DNA of 64,000 bases from Carboxylicivirga litoralis (GCF_025499605.1 NZ_JAFMVC010000003.1:62001-126000), one strand, 5' to 3'. Positions 17,253-25,716 are shown, counted from the stretch's first letter. The notes: generated from the sequence alone by a model not told the origin. A program made the numbers and translations.

Positions 17253-18041
17253 ATGAAACTATATATTGATCCAACAGGCGGTATAGCAGGTGATATGTTT
17301 GCTGCTGCTTTAATTTCGGCTGGTGCTGATGAAAGCCAAATGCTCAACGCCATGACTTTGGCCGCTGAAAAAATTGGTAATGCGCGAATTAGTACTTCAG
17401 TAACTCACGATAAGGCCCTGCGTTTGCACATCGCTATTGAGCATCACCATGGGCATCTATCAGGGCATAAAGCCTATCATTTATTGGAAGCAATTTTTGA
17501 AGAATTAGGGATTAAAAAAGAGTATCAGGATTTCGGATTCAAGGCTTTGCAAGTGCTGGTTGAAGCCGAGATAAAGGCTCATAAAGAAAATACGTTTTTG
17601 ACCGACCATATTCATGCGCATCACCATCACCACCATGATGATACAGACCATCATCATGAGCATAAAGAAGATGCCTATTTGCACGAGGCGCAAGATATCC
17701 TGATTGACATCACCGGTGCAGTTATGGGATTACAATTGTTAGGAGCTCCAACAAAAGCTAACCTGCTTGCTCCGGTTAGTTTTGGGGGCGGTCATATTAC
17801 GTTTTCACATGGTCACTTACCAGTGCCGGCACCAGCAACTAAAATCATATTCGATAAACATTCTTTACCTGGTCAAATGGGGCCAATTGATAAGGAGCTG
17901 AGTACGCCTACAGGTTCAGCTATTTTAGCGGCTTTATCAGGTGAAATAGTAAGCGAACACGGTTTAGAAGTAAAGAAGGAAGGAACCTCACGAGGTGGAA
18001 AGGATTTTCCTATTCCTCCACTAAAGATACAGTTAGTATAA
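17253..18041 (+). CDS. LarC1-like nickel insertion protein lacking the LarC2 domain
   Basis: 262 residues matching the N-terminal half (LarC1, DUF111) of LarC: the start LYIDPTGGIAGDMFAAAL, a His-rich Ni-binding stretch at about 120-145 (HAHHHHHHDDTDHHHEH), and LSTPTGSAILAAL near the end. Full LarC is about 400 residues; the C-terminal LarC2 domain binds CTP and is needed for nickel insertion into the pincer cofactor. Here the frame ends at KIQLV-stop and a terminator follows 6 bp later, so no LarC2 can be read by frameshift. No larA, larB or larE is in the window. A nickel storage role is one possibility. Confidence 0.8.
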   Translation: MKLYIDPTGGIAGDMFAAALISAGADESQMLNAMTLAAEKIGNARISTSVTHDKALRLHIAIEHHHGHLSGHKAYHLLEAIFEELGIKKEYQDFGFKALQVLVEAEIKAHKENTFLTDHIHAHHHHHHDDTDHHHEHKEDAYLHEAQDILIDITGAVMGLQLLGAPTKANLLAPVSFGGGHITFSHGHLPVPAPATKIIFDKHSLPGQMGPIDKELSTPTGSAILAALSGEIVSEHGLEVKKEGTSRGGKDFPIPPLKIQLV

Positions 18042-18046
18042 AAGGC

Positions 18047-18084
18047 AAAAATGCCTGAGCTCATCTGAACTCAGGCATTTTTTA
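18047..18084. terminator. Bidirectional terminator between the LarC1-like gene and crp
   Basis: 13-bp stem AAAAATGCCTGAG / CTCAGGCATTTTT with a 10-nt loop. It lies between two convergent genes and has A- and T-runs on both sides. Confidence 0.8.
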
Positions 18085-18111
18085 TGTCTTAACTTAATTT
18101 TTGCTTCTCGA

Positions 18112-18819
18112 TTAAATATACACGTTACCAATTTTAATCAGCTTAGGTATATTAATCAGTTTAATTTTGCGGCCATTCAACTCAATCAATTTATCTGACT
18201 TAAACTCCGAAAGCAAGCGAATAACCGATTCTGTTGCTGTTCCTACCATGTTGGCTAACTCTTCGCGGGTAAGTGAAATCTGCAGCGTGCTGTCTTCATC
18301 CAAATCGAAGGTATCCATCAACAATAAAAGCACTTCAGCCAGGCGTTCACGAACAGTTTTCTGTGCAATATCTGTTAGGAATTTATTTGATTCTCCTAAT
18401 TCCCTGCATGTTAGCTTCATTAGCGACATGGCAAATTCAGGGTTGACTTTTATTAAGCTGGTCAACACTTCAGATGGCAGATAGCACAAAACGGCATCAT
18501 TGACAACTTTTGACGTGGTACAAGCTAACTCGTCACTTACAACTGATCTAAAGCCAATTAAATCACCGTCTTTGGCAAATCGGATAATTTGTTCTTTGCC
18601 ATCAAAGCCGGTCTTATAAATCTTCAATATCCCTTTAATCACAACATATGCGCCATTAATACGGCTACCTTCATGGTAAAGTATATTACCACGTTTGTGA
18701 AGGGTGCAGCTCATGGACTGCGTCAAAGAGTCGAGTTCCTCTTCGGTCAAACCGCTGAAAATTTCGTACGACAGTAAATCTACCTCGTCGCTGAAAGGGA
18801 CACTTTGAATATTTTTCAT
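18112..18819 (-). CDS. Crp/Fnr family transcription regulator
   Basis: 235 residues from the ATG at 18819 (MKNIQSVPFSDEVDLL). The frame is open 57 bp further up, but that extension reaches into the promoter region. The N-terminal cyclic-nucleotide-binding-like domain contains LYHEGSRINGAYVVIKGILKI. The C-terminal winged helix has the HTH REELANMVGTATESVIRLLSEF. No FNR-type N-terminal Cys cluster is seen, so it is not an obvious Fe-S oxygen sensor. It is divergent from the OsmC gene and may control it. Confidence 0.88.
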   Translation of the reverse strand: MKNIQSVPFSDEVDLLSYEIFSGLTEEELDSLTQSMSCTLHKRGNILYHEGSRINGAYVVIKGILKIYKTGFDGKEQIIRFAKDGDLIGFRSVVSDELACTTSKVVNDAVLCYLPSEVLTSLIKVNPEFAMSLMKLTCRELGESNKFLTDIAQKTVRERLAEVLLLLMDTFDLDEDSTLQISLTREELANMVGTATESVIRLLSEFKSDKLIELNGRKIKLINIPKLIKIGNVYI

Positions 18820-18850
18820 AACTTGACTAACAACTGAATGAATAAAAAAG

Positions 18851-18881
18851 TGATAAATGTCATAATTTTGGAACAAAGATA
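18851..18881. promoter_or_regulatory. Divergent crp/osmC promoter region
   Basis: Contains a -7 type box TAATTTTG on the plus strand (18863-18870, toward osmC) and TATCTTTG on the minus strand (18874-18881, toward crp). An imperfect palindrome TGATA-AA-TGTCA (18851-18862) abuts the osmC -7 box and could be a Crp-type operator. Spacing to -33 elements is poor. Confidence 0.3.
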
Positions 18882-18931
18882 TAAAAAGGTAACATATTTA
18901 CATTGTGTCAAATATCTAAATATATTAATAC

Positions 18932-19348
18932 ATGAAAACATCAACAAAAATTCAATGGACAGGTAACATGTCCTGGGAGACCGAATTGTTCGGACACAAA
19001 TTAGTTTTAGATGCTGGTAAGGAAAATGGCGGGGAAGATAAAGGGCCACGTCCAAAGGTACTTATGTTAACGGCCTTGGCTGGTTGTACTGGTATGGATG
19101 TCGTCTCCATTTTAAAAAAGATGCGTGTGGAAGTAGAAGATATACAGATAATTGTAGAGGGTGATATGACAGAGGAACATCCTAAGTATTACGAAAAGAT
19201 GCACGTGATTTATCAATTTAAGGGAAAAGATTTACCAATGGATAAATTGGAAAAAGCAGTGAACTTGTCAGAGGAAAAATACTGCGGTGTTTCGGCTCTA
19301 TACAAAAAAGCTATACCCGTTACAACTGAAATACAAGTTATCGAATAG
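18932..19348 (+). CDS. OsmC/Ohr family peroxiredoxin-like protein
   Basis: 138 residues. The two family cysteines are present: Cys in LTALAGCTGMDVVSIL (about residue 55) and Cys in EEKYCGVSALYKKA (about 115). OsmC/Ohr proteins reduce organic hydroperoxides with a reactive Cys pair in the cytosol; this one is nearer the general OsmC/YhfA type than Ohr. It is divergent from the Crp-type regulator. An in-frame internal ATG follows at MSWETELFG but would cut a conserved strand. Confidence 0.9.
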   Translation: MKTSTKIQWTGNMSWETELFGHKLVLDAGKENGGEDKGPRPKVLMLTALAGCTGMDVVSILKKMRVEVEDIQIIVEGDMTEEHPKYYEKMHVIYQFKGKDLPMDKLEKAVNLSEEKYCGVSALYKKAIPVTTEIQVIE

Positions 19349-19402
19349 TTTAAAAAATGTTATTAAACATCAAAACTATTGGTATTAAACTATCATTAAC
19401 AA

Positions 19403-19436
19403 AGAAAACCCTGCTCATTGTGAACAGGGTTTTCTG
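19403..19436. terminator. Terminator between osmC and pheS
   Basis: 11-bp stem AGAAAACCCTG / CAGGGTTTTCT with an 11-nt loop. It lies between convergent genes. Confidence 0.7.
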
Positions 19437-19458
19437 ATATATGTCATGTTGTTTACTA

Positions 19459-20481
19459 CTATTGACCGGCCGACTTAAATTGGTCGAGGAATCGCTTATC
19501 GTTTTCAAAGAACAGGCGAATATCTTTTATCTGGTATTTTAACATGGTGATACGCTCAATACCCATGCCAAAAGCAAAACCAGTGTATTCGTTGCTATCG
19601 ATGTTGCTGGCTTCAAGTACTGCCGGATCGACCATACCACAACCCAAAATCTCTACCCAGCCTGTGTATTTACACACGTTACATCCTTTTCCACCACAAA
19701 GTGAGCACGAGATATCCATCTCTGCCGATGGCTCGGTAAATGGGAAATAAGACGGACGCAAACGAATCTTGGTATCGGCACCAAATAACTCTTTTGAGAA
19801 ATATAATAAAGTCTGCTTTAAGTCAGCAAATGATACATTTTTATCGATGTATAATCCTTCAACCTGGTGGAAGATACAGTGTGCACGAGCTGAAATAGCT
19901 TCGTTACGGAACACACGACCAGGGAAAATTGAACGGATTGGAGGTTGTTGCTTTTCCATTACACGCACTTGCACCGATGAGGTGTGTGTGCGTAACAATA
20001 CATCCGGATTAGTGGCAATAAAGAACGTATCCTGCATATCGCGAGCAGGGTGCTCTGGCGGGAAGTTCAATGCTTCAAACACGTGGTGGTCATCTTCAAT
20101 CTCCGGTCCGTCAGATACCGTAAAGCCAAGGCGTGAAAATATCTCAACAATCTCGTTCTTGACAATCGATAATGGGTGGCGGCTTCCTAATTCAAATGAG
20201 GTACCTGGTAAGGTTAAATCAGCTCCAACTTCACCTTGCCCATTGGAAGCAAACCCTTCTTTTAGCTCGTTGATTTTGTCTAGTGCCTGTGTTTTCAGCA
20301 CATTCAACACTTTACCAACTTCACGCTTTTGCTCGTTAGGAATTGTTTTAAACTCATCAAATAGCTGAGAAACCAAACCCTTTTTGCTCAAATACTTAAT
20401 TCTCAATTGCTCAGCCTCTTCAGCCGATGAAGCTGCCAGGCTTTTTATCTCTTCAACTAGTTGATTAATTCTATCTAACAT
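19459..20481 (-). CDS. pheS: Phenylalanyl-tRNA synthetase alpha subunit
   Basis: 340 residues, usual length. It has an N-terminal coiled coil (about 1-90), then the class II core: motif 2 FRNEAISARAHCIFHQVEG, the Phe pocket region, a Cys-containing CSLCGGKGCNVC segment and motif 3 GFAFGMGIERITML. It charges tRNA-Phe together with PheT; pheT is not in this window, so the subunits are unlinked here. A minus-strand -7 box TAATTTTG (20513-20520) lies about 35 bp upstream. Confidence 0.97.
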   Translation of the reverse strand: MLDRINQLVEEIKSLAASSAEEAEQLRIKYLSKKGLVSQLFDEFKTIPNEQKREVGKVLNVLKTQALDKINELKEGFASNGQGEVGADLTLPGTSFELGSRHPLSIVKNEIVEIFSRLGFTVSDGPEIEDDHHVFEALNFPPEHPARDMQDTFFIATNPDVLLRTHTSSVQVRVMEKQQPPIRSIFPGRVFRNEAISARAHCIFHQVEGLYIDKNVSFADLKQTLLYFSKELFGADTKIRLRPSYFPFTEPSAEMDISCSLCGGKGCNVCKYTGWVEILGCGMVDPAVLEASNIDSNEYTGFAFGMGIERITMLKYQIKDIRLFFENDKRFLDQFKSAGQ

Positions 20482-20614
20482 GATTGTTTAATTACTTTAA
20501 TATAGCGACTTGCAAAATTAATAAAACGATTGGTATGACAGATGATTATTGAGATTCTTTTTAAAATTCAACCGATGGCGATTAGATTATTTTGTTAGTC
20601 ATCAGTTGAATAGG

Positions 20615-21895
20615 CTATTTCTTAATTATCTCAATGGTGTGAATGCGTATGTCATCCACCGGACGATCAACCGAATAGGTTTTAACAGCTGCCATGCGGT
20701 CCACTACATCCATGCCTTTGGTTACCCAGCCAAACACTGTGTAATCGCCATCGAGATAGGGTGCACCACCAATCGTTGTGTAGGCTTTGCGTTGTGCGGC
20801 TGTGTATTTAATACCTTTTTCAGTTTCCAAATCGTTTAATTCGGTATTGTTGAAGATACGACCGGCAACAATATAGAATTGGGAGCCATCGCTGCGGTTG
20901 TGTCGGTTGCGATCTTCAGGTAGTTTGGAGGCAGCTATCATCCCACGTTTGTGAAAGAGGTCGGGTTGAATGTTCATTTTCAATGTGTAACCCGGACCTT
21001 GCCAACCAACAACGTCATCTTTTTTGGCGTATTTAGTATCGGCCGCCCCTGTTTGAACCAGAAAATCTTTTATCACACGATGTACCAAAAGGCTATCGTA
21101 AAAGTGGTCGCTCACCAGCTTGATAAAGTTATCACGGTACTTAGGTGTTTTGTCAGAAAGGGCTATTTCGATATTGCCCATCGTAGTTTTAATACGAAAG
21201 CCTGCGACTTTAGTGTGCGAGATATACACCTTGTTGCTTTTGTTTCGCAAGTCGTAAATTGATTTCGGTGTTTTCTCCTGCTGAATTAGCAATTGCTTAA
21301 TCCATTTTGATTCCAAAATGCGTTTTTGGCCGTCTTGTTCCTGCACCAACCCTGCCAGACGATGACTGTTAGCGAACACAGGTTTACCCGGTTTGAAATC
21401 GCCTTCATAATTTTTAAACGATAAGCTGTCATTATAACTTAACTCAGCGCAAACATCATTGTAAACGTATAGCTTTCTGTTTTTACGATAGAGCTGATAA
21501 ACGGAGTCGGCTTTGAAAGTCGCCTCGTCTAAACGCAGGTAATTTAAATTGCGTCGGGCGACTTTAAGTAAGACCAAATCCAGATTAATATCATAAGCTA
21601 CAAAGCCTTGTACCAGTGAGAAGTCTTCTAAATCCATTGGAGAAGCTTTGACCTTAGCGGCACCTTGTATAAAACTCAGATTGGTTACAACTAGGTTCGG
21701 AGCCACATAAAAGCCGTAGCTATCTTCGAGGCGACGGGTGTAATGGTCAAACGTTCGGAGGCTGACGATGCTTTTAACATTGTCCTTATAAGAGCCTTTA
21801 AAGGTATCAACCGTTTGTTTGTTTTGGCTCGATTTGTTATGGCAGCTTATCAGCACAAATATGATTGTAATGTAGAAAAGCGTTTTTGGCATCAT
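20615..21895 (-). CDS. Lipoprotein: protease-like (inactive) domain fused to cyclophilin PPIase
   Basis: 426 residues. A lipobox FVLISC places Cys18 as lipid anchor. Residues about 40-225 look like a chymotrypsin/HtrA-type fold: GFYVAPNLVVTNLSFIQGA and DINLDLVLLKV align with the family's GFVV..VTNxHV and DLALLKV strands. The catalytic His is replaced (TNLSF) and the GNSGGP serine loop reads FKPGKPVFAN, so it should be inactive. Residues about 232-426 are a cyclophilin with VHRVIKDFLVQTG and GSQFYIVAG. It is third in a run of three secreted cyclophilins. Likely a periplasmic or outer-membrane folding factor whose dead protease domain binds substrate (inference). Confidence 0.75.
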   Translation of the reverse strand: MMPKTLFYITIIFVLISCHNKSSQNKQTVDTFKGSYKDNVKSIVSLRTFDHYTRRLEDSYGFYVAPNLVVTNLSFIQGAAKVKASPMDLEDFSLVQGFVAYDINLDLVLLKVARRNLNYLRLDEATFKADSVYQLYRKNRKLYVYNDVCAELSYNDSLSFKNYEGDFKPGKPVFANSHRLAGLVQEQDGQKRILESKWIKQLLIQQEKTPKSIYDLRNKSNKVYISHTKVAGFRIKTTMGNIEIALSDKTPKYRDNFIKLVSDHFYDSLLVHRVIKDFLVQTGAADTKYAKKDDVVGWQGPGYTLKMNIQPDLFHKRGMIAASKLPEDRNRHNRSDGSQFYIVAGRIFNNTELNDLETEKGIKYTAAQRKAYTTIGGAPYLDGDYTVFGWVTKGMDVVDRMAAVKTYSVDRPVDDIRIHTIEIIKK

Positions 21896-21900
21896 GCAAA

Positions 21901-21928
21901 TATCTTGTGTCTTAAATCTTGAGTTTTG
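21901..21928. repeat. Heptad array, TCTT type (copy 3)
   Basis: Four 7-bp units in register: tatcttg, tgtctta, aatcttg, agttttg. It lies in the 36-bp spacer between two minus-strand cyclophilin genes, so its orientation to the downstream gene is opposite to copies 1 and 2. Confidence 0.5.
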
Positions 21929-21931
21929 ATA

Positions 21932-22735
21932 TTATTGAGTTACTATACTCACTTTAATCTTCACATCGGTGCGTGGACGGTTGTGCTTATCAACAGGCAA
22001 AGCGGCAATTTTATTGATGACGCTCAGGCCTTCCACAACTTCGCCAAATACAGTGTAATCGCCATCTAACTCAGGTGTGCCACCAATAGTCGAATAAACC
22101 TGACGTTGTTGCTCGGTAAATTCTACTTTATCAGAGATGCTGTAGTGAAAGTTAATCTTGTCTTTTATTTCGCGCAAGAGTTTATTAAATGCTTTAGGGT
22201 CTTCTTTTTTTAAACGGGCCAGTTCTTCTTTATGGGGCAGATAATATTGTTTCTTCAGTTCAATTTTGATGGGGTTATTTGTGGCTTTCTCTATCATATC
22301 CAGTTCTTCGTTGGAGTACTTTCGTCCCTGTACCACATAAAACTGCGAAATATCCGACATCTTAAAGTGGTTAACCTCTTCGGGCTGGCGCGGTGCGCAT
22401 ATAGCTCCTTTCTTATGGTAACAGTTGTCGTGGTACTCGGCGTCAATGTTGATGGCTTTACCATATCCAATGGCCCGACCCGGTGCTGCATTACGCGAAT
22501 CGGAAGAACCTCCCTGAATCACAAAGCCTTTAACAACCCTGTAAAACAAGGTGCCATCAAAGTGCTTTTCCTCAACCAATTTTAAAAAGTTATCACGGTG
22601 ATTGGGTGTTTCGTTGTAAAGCTTCACCTTCATCGTGCCCATGTTTGTTGAAATGTTGACATAGTAAACTGGTTCTTGCGCCATCGCCGTCGAACCAATA
22701 AGAAGACTTAAAAGGAGGAATACTACTTTTTGCAT
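21932..22735 (-). CDS. Secreted cyclophilin-type peptidyl-prolyl isomerase
   Basis: 267 residues with a signal peptide (LLLSLLIGSTAMAQ). Cyclophilin motifs: FYRVVKGFVIQGG, ISQFYVVQG and YTVFGEVVEGLSVI. An insertion of about 70 charged residues, about 155-225, lies between the SQFYVVQG strand and the GGTPELDGDYTVFG block and is mostly predicted helix. The usual TAF strand and Trp are lacking, as in other bacterial relatives. Likely periplasmic proline isomerase. It is separated from the upstream cyclophilin gene by a terminator. Confidence 0.88.
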   Translation of the reverse strand: MQKVVFLLLSLLIGSTAMAQEPVYYVNISTNMGTMKVKLYNETPNHRDNFLKLVEEKHFDGTLFYRVVKGFVIQGGSSDSRNAAPGRAIGYGKAINIDAEYHDNCYHKKGAICAPRQPEEVNHFKMSDISQFYVVQGRKYSNEELDMIEKATNNPIKIELKKQYYLPHKEELARLKKEDPKAFNKLLREIKDKINFHYSISDKVEFTEQQRQVYSTIGGTPELDGDYTVFGEVVEGLSVINKIAALPVDKHNRPRTDVKIKVSIVTQ

Positions 22736-22805
22736 TGGTAAAATTGTTTTTGGAATTGCAAGATAGTTAATAGTTAGTGAGTTTCCTGAAGGAGAGGCTT
22801 TGAAA

Positions 22806-22840
22806 CAAAAAATCCGGTAGTGACTATGTTACTACCGGAT
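22806..22840 (-). terminator. Terminator after the lipoprotein cyclophilin gene
   Basis: Perfect 10-bp stem ATCCGGTAGT / ACTACCGGAT with a 9-nt loop. On the minus strand it is followed by TTTTTTG. It lies 23 bp past the stop of the gene at 22863. Confidence 0.8.
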
Positions 22841-22862
22841 ATATTTTAGATGTTTTCTAAAT

Positions 22863-23678
22863 CTAATTCAGCACCTTTACTTTGATGATATACACATCTT
22901 CGCGTGGGCGATCGGCTTGTCCCGTTTCAACACCGGCAATCGCATCAATCACTTCCAATCCTTCCACAACTTCGCCAAATACAGTGTAGTTATCGTCTAA
23001 GTGTGGTACACCGCCAATAGTGCTGTACACTTCTTTTAGCTCTTCAGGAATGGTCTGTTTTGGCTCATTGGCTAGTTTTTTCTCTACTTCTTCTTCAATC
23101 AGCACGCGCATGTCCATAAAGGTCTTTTGGTCACCAGTCTGCTGAATTGCTTGTAAAGTATCTTTATATTCTTCCAGTGTTTTATAGAAAAGTTGCTGAC
23201 GTTTCATGTCTTCGTAACGCTTTTCAATCGAGGCAAAACCTTCATCGTTATAGGTTTTACCTTGCACGATGTAGAATTGCGAACCCGATGACTTTCGTTC
23301 GGGGTTAACGTTGTCGCCTGTACGAGCTGCTGCTAATGCTCCTTTTTTATGGAAAAGTGTTGGGTAGTTAATCTCGGCAGGGATTTGATAACCCGGGCCT
23401 CCATTGCCAAGCATTTTTGCAGGTTCAGCACCCCTCGATTCGGGGTCGCCTCCCTGAATCATAAATTCATTAATCACCCGGTGAAACAACAATGAATCGT
23501 AGAAACCTTGTTCGGCCAGCTTCACAAAGTTATCACGGTGTTGAGGTGTTTCATCATATAATTTAATTTTCATGTCACCTTTTGATGTTTCCATCAATAA
23601 TAGGATGCCTTCTTTGGGTTGGGTACTACAAGCCGAAAGCAAAACAAGGGCCACGGCCATGGATAATAAATACTTCAT
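22863..23678 (-). CDS. Lipoprotein cyclophilin-type peptidyl-prolyl isomerase
   Basis: 271 residues with lipobox VLLSAC (Cys16). Motifs: FHRVINEFMIQGGDPESRG, SGSQFYIVQG and YTVFGEVVEGLEVIDAIAG. Between the SQFYIVQG strand and GGVPHLDDNYTVFG is a helical insertion of about 75 charged residues, in the same place as in the paralogue at 21932. It would act on envelope proteins from a lipid anchor. The 117-residue unknown gene lies 21 bp upstream and is probably co-transcribed. Confidence 0.9.
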   Translation of the reverse strand: MKYLLSMAVALVLLSACSTQPKEGILLLMETSKGDMKIKLYDETPQHRDNFVKLAEQGFYDSLLFHRVINEFMIQGGDPESRGAEPAKMLGNGGPGYQIPAEINYPTLFHKKGALAAARTGDNVNPERKSSGSQFYIVQGKTYNDEGFASIEKRYEDMKRQQLFYKTLEEYKDTLQAIQQTGDQKTFMDMRVLIEEEVEKKLANEPKQTIPEELKEVYSTIGGVPHLDDNYTVFGEVVEGLEVIDAIAGVETGQADRPREDVYIIKVKVLN

Positions 23679-23699
23679 CGTTTTATTTATTAGTTGTCA

Positions 23700-24053
23700 T
23701 TATGCGAATTCAACGGTTTTAAAATAGTCAATCAACCCTTTTTTAATGAGTTGATTCTGAAATGAGGGCATCATGGATTTTAGTTTGCGTGATGCTTCAA
23801 AGATGGGAAAGCCTTCGGCATCAATGCCAGTTTCTTTAATATAACCTTGTCGAACCAGAATGCGACATCGTGCTACATTAATTAAATCCATCTTTTCGGT
23901 CTTTGAAAATTCTCTTAATCCCCAGCCCATTTCCTGTATGCCTGTTACAAACAGGATAAATTCGTATTCTGCACTGACTTTAAAGTGTTTGCTCACTTTC
24001 AGTACCAGTTTATCCCATTCTTGTTCAAACTCTTCTGCTGTCATTTCTGCCAT
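23700..24053 (-). CDS. Conserved small protein of unknown function
   Basis: 117 residues, no signal peptide or membrane helix. It has a mostly helical pattern with EYEFILFVTGIQEMGWGLREF and VARCRILVRQGYIKETG. I do not recognise a named family. The predicted protein is well formed, codon use matches its neighbours, and it precedes the lipoprotein cyclophilin by 21 bp, so it is probably a real gene first in that operon. A cytosolic location beside secreted isomerases is unexplained. Confidence 0.65.
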   Translation of the reverse strand: MAEMTAEEFEQEWDKLVLKVSKHFKVSAEYEFILFVTGIQEMGWGLREFSKTEKMDLINVARCRILVRQGYIKETGIDAEGFPIFEASRKLKSMMPSFQNQLIKKGLIDYFKTVEFA

Positions 24054-24228
24054 GTTTCAAAATTAATCAATCACTTGTAATGCACAAGTTGTTTGGTAAG
24101 CAAACAGCGTAATTAATAAATGGTTGATTTTTTTACTATTATGTGTAACTTCTTAAAGAATTTGAGCGTCCTATTTTTCAGAGGCTGTTAAAGCCCTATT
24201 AAAAGATTGTTATACCCAAAAATATGCT

Positions 24229-25251
24229 ATGATGAAATTTAAAAAAATGAGTTCATTAATTGTGATGTCGACTTTGGTGTTGTTGTCATGTGTTCAGGCC
24301 CAGGATGTTATTGATAAGGTTGATGAGACCTATAATAATGTGACAGCGGTTGAAGTTGAAGGCTCTTTTTGTTCGGTAAATATTGTTGGAGGAAACGGCA
24401 ATGACGTTCATTTTACCGGCGAAGTAATTGGTTCAAATAAATACGATATTAAAATACGCCATAATATGAGCGGTGGTACTTTGCGTGTTTGGATTGATCG
24501 TCCTAATAGTTTGCGAAATGTAAAAGGTAAATTGGAATTTAGTGTGCCAAGCAATACGAATATTGATGTTGATAACTCGAGTGGTAGTGTTAGCGTGAGC
24601 GATATTGGTCAGGTGGTGGTGAAGCTGGAAGCTTCGAGCGGAAGCGTCCGTGCCATGAATATTGATTCAAATATTACGGCCCAGGCCTCATCAGGCAGTA
24701 TTTCATTAAGTGATATTTCAGGAGACGCTCGCGCAACGACTTCATCGGGAAGTCAGCGCCACGAAGGCATTGGTGGTAGCCTGAAAGCTAAAGCTTCATC
24801 GGGTAGTATAAAAGTAAATGAGGTGAAAGGTGAAGCGGAAGTAACCACCTCTTCAGGAAGCCAATCCATCCATACTATTGGTTCTAATTTGTATGCACAG
24901 GCTTCATCCGGTAGTATTAAAATTAATGATGTAAGAGGTGATGTGCGTGGTGCAACATCATCAGGTGGTATGAGTTTAAACGGTGTAACAGGTGCACTTA
25001 ACTTGTCGACAACAAGTGGTAGTCAACGTGGTACTAATATCAAGTTAACTGGTAATTCAAACTTTAAATCCTCATCGGGCAGTGTGTCAATGGATTTGAC
25101 GAACGATACCGAAGAGTTGAGCTTTGCATTAAAAGCGTCTTCAGGAAGTTTGAATGCTAAAGGTAGTAGCGGACGCAAAAATCTGGTTATTGATCGTGGT
25201 CCTATTAAAATTACCGGTAACAGTAGTTCAGGTAGTCAGTCGTACAGATAA
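24229..25251 (+). CDS. Secreted DUF4097-type beta-repeat protein with SSGS repeats
   Basis: 340 residues with a signal peptide ending near VQAQ. A second ATG follows the first directly. From about residue 110 the protein is a run of short beta-strand repeats, each starting with (A/T/S)SSGS, at least twelve copies spaced about 19-20 residues apart early on, alternating ASSGS and TSSGS. This fits the DUF4097/head-GIN right-handed beta-helix type. Exported or cell-surface location is likely; function unknown. A Cys pair is lacking. A terminator follows. Confidence 0.8.
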   Translation: MMKFKKMSSLIVMSTLVLLSCVQAQDVIDKVDETYNNVTAVEVEGSFCSVNIVGGNGNDVHFTGEVIGSNKYDIKIRHNMSGGTLRVWIDRPNSLRNVKGKLEFSVPSNTNIDVDNSSGSVSVSDIGQVVVKLEASSGSVRAMNIDSNITAQASSGSISLSDISGDARATTSSGSQRHEGIGGSLKAKASSGSIKVNEVKGEAEVTTSSGSQSIHTIGSNLYAQASSGSIKINDVRGDVRGATSSGGMSLNGVTGALNLSTTSGSQRGTNIKLTGNSNFKSSSGSVSMDLTNDTEELSFALKASSGSLNAKGSSGRKNLVIDRGPIKITGNSSSGSQSYR

Positions 25252-25315
25252 AGAAACGGTTCTTTCACCGGGTGGAGTTTCTTGGGAAGGTTTGTCCGGT
25301 GATTTTTAAAATAAA

Positions 25316-25353
25316 AACCGCTTAGCGATTCGTTCACTAAGCGGTTATTTTTT
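25316..25353. terminator. Terminator between the DUF4097 gene and the arsC-like gene
   Basis: 10-bp stem AACCGCTTAG / CTAAGCGGTT with an 11-nt loop, followed by ATTTTTTAT. A-rich sequence on the other side suits use by both convergent genes. Confidence 0.75.
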
Positions 25354-25368
25354 ATCTGAATATTCTAT

Positions 25369-25710
25369 TTATAGAATGCTATCAATGGCTTCAACAGGCC
25401 GGCCAATAACAGCTTTATCGCCATTAATAACTACCGGACGTTCAATCAAGCGCGGATTCTCCACCATGGCCAAAATCCATTCCTCATCCGATAATTCTTT
25501 ATCAGCTAATTCCTCTTTGTAATCCGCTTCGTTTTTACGAACAAGTTCTAAAGGGCGGATACCCAGCTTTTCAATAACGGTTGTTAGTTCATCTGGTGTT
25601 AACGGGTCGTCAAGGTATTTGATAATTTCAAACTCTACGCCTTTTTCTTCAAGCAAAGTGACACCTGCTCTACTTTTTGAGCATCTTGGATTATGTAATA
25701 TTTTAATCAT
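25369..25710 (-). CDS. ArsC/Spx-family arsenate reductase-like protein
   Basis: 113 residues, full length. Thioredoxin-fold start with NPRCSKSRAG (Cys10, CxxS). The Arg residues used in arsenate binding by glutaredoxin-linked ArsC are matched by RPLELVRKNE, ENPRLIERPVV and IGRPVE. It could reduce arsenate with glutathione/glutaredoxin-type thiols. No ars operon neighbours are present, so a general redox (YffB-like) role is equally possible. Confidence 0.85.
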   Translation of the reverse strand: MIKILHNPRCSKSRAGVTLLEEKGVEFEIIKYLDDPLTPDELTTVIEKLGIRPLELVRKNEADYKEELADKELSDEEWILAMVENPRLIERPVVINGDKAVIGRPVEAIDSIL

Positions 25711-25716
25711 ATTATT

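Noticed and set aside
17621-17663. CAT-repeat tract suspected to be a mobile or recombination repeat
   Set aside because: It encodes the His-rich metal-binding loop of the LarC1-like protein, which explains the repeat.
19769-20368. 199-codon open frame on the plus strand
   Set aside because: Antisense to pheS, which is unmistakable. The frame has no family features and many Ser/Thr/Cys runs typical of antisense translation.
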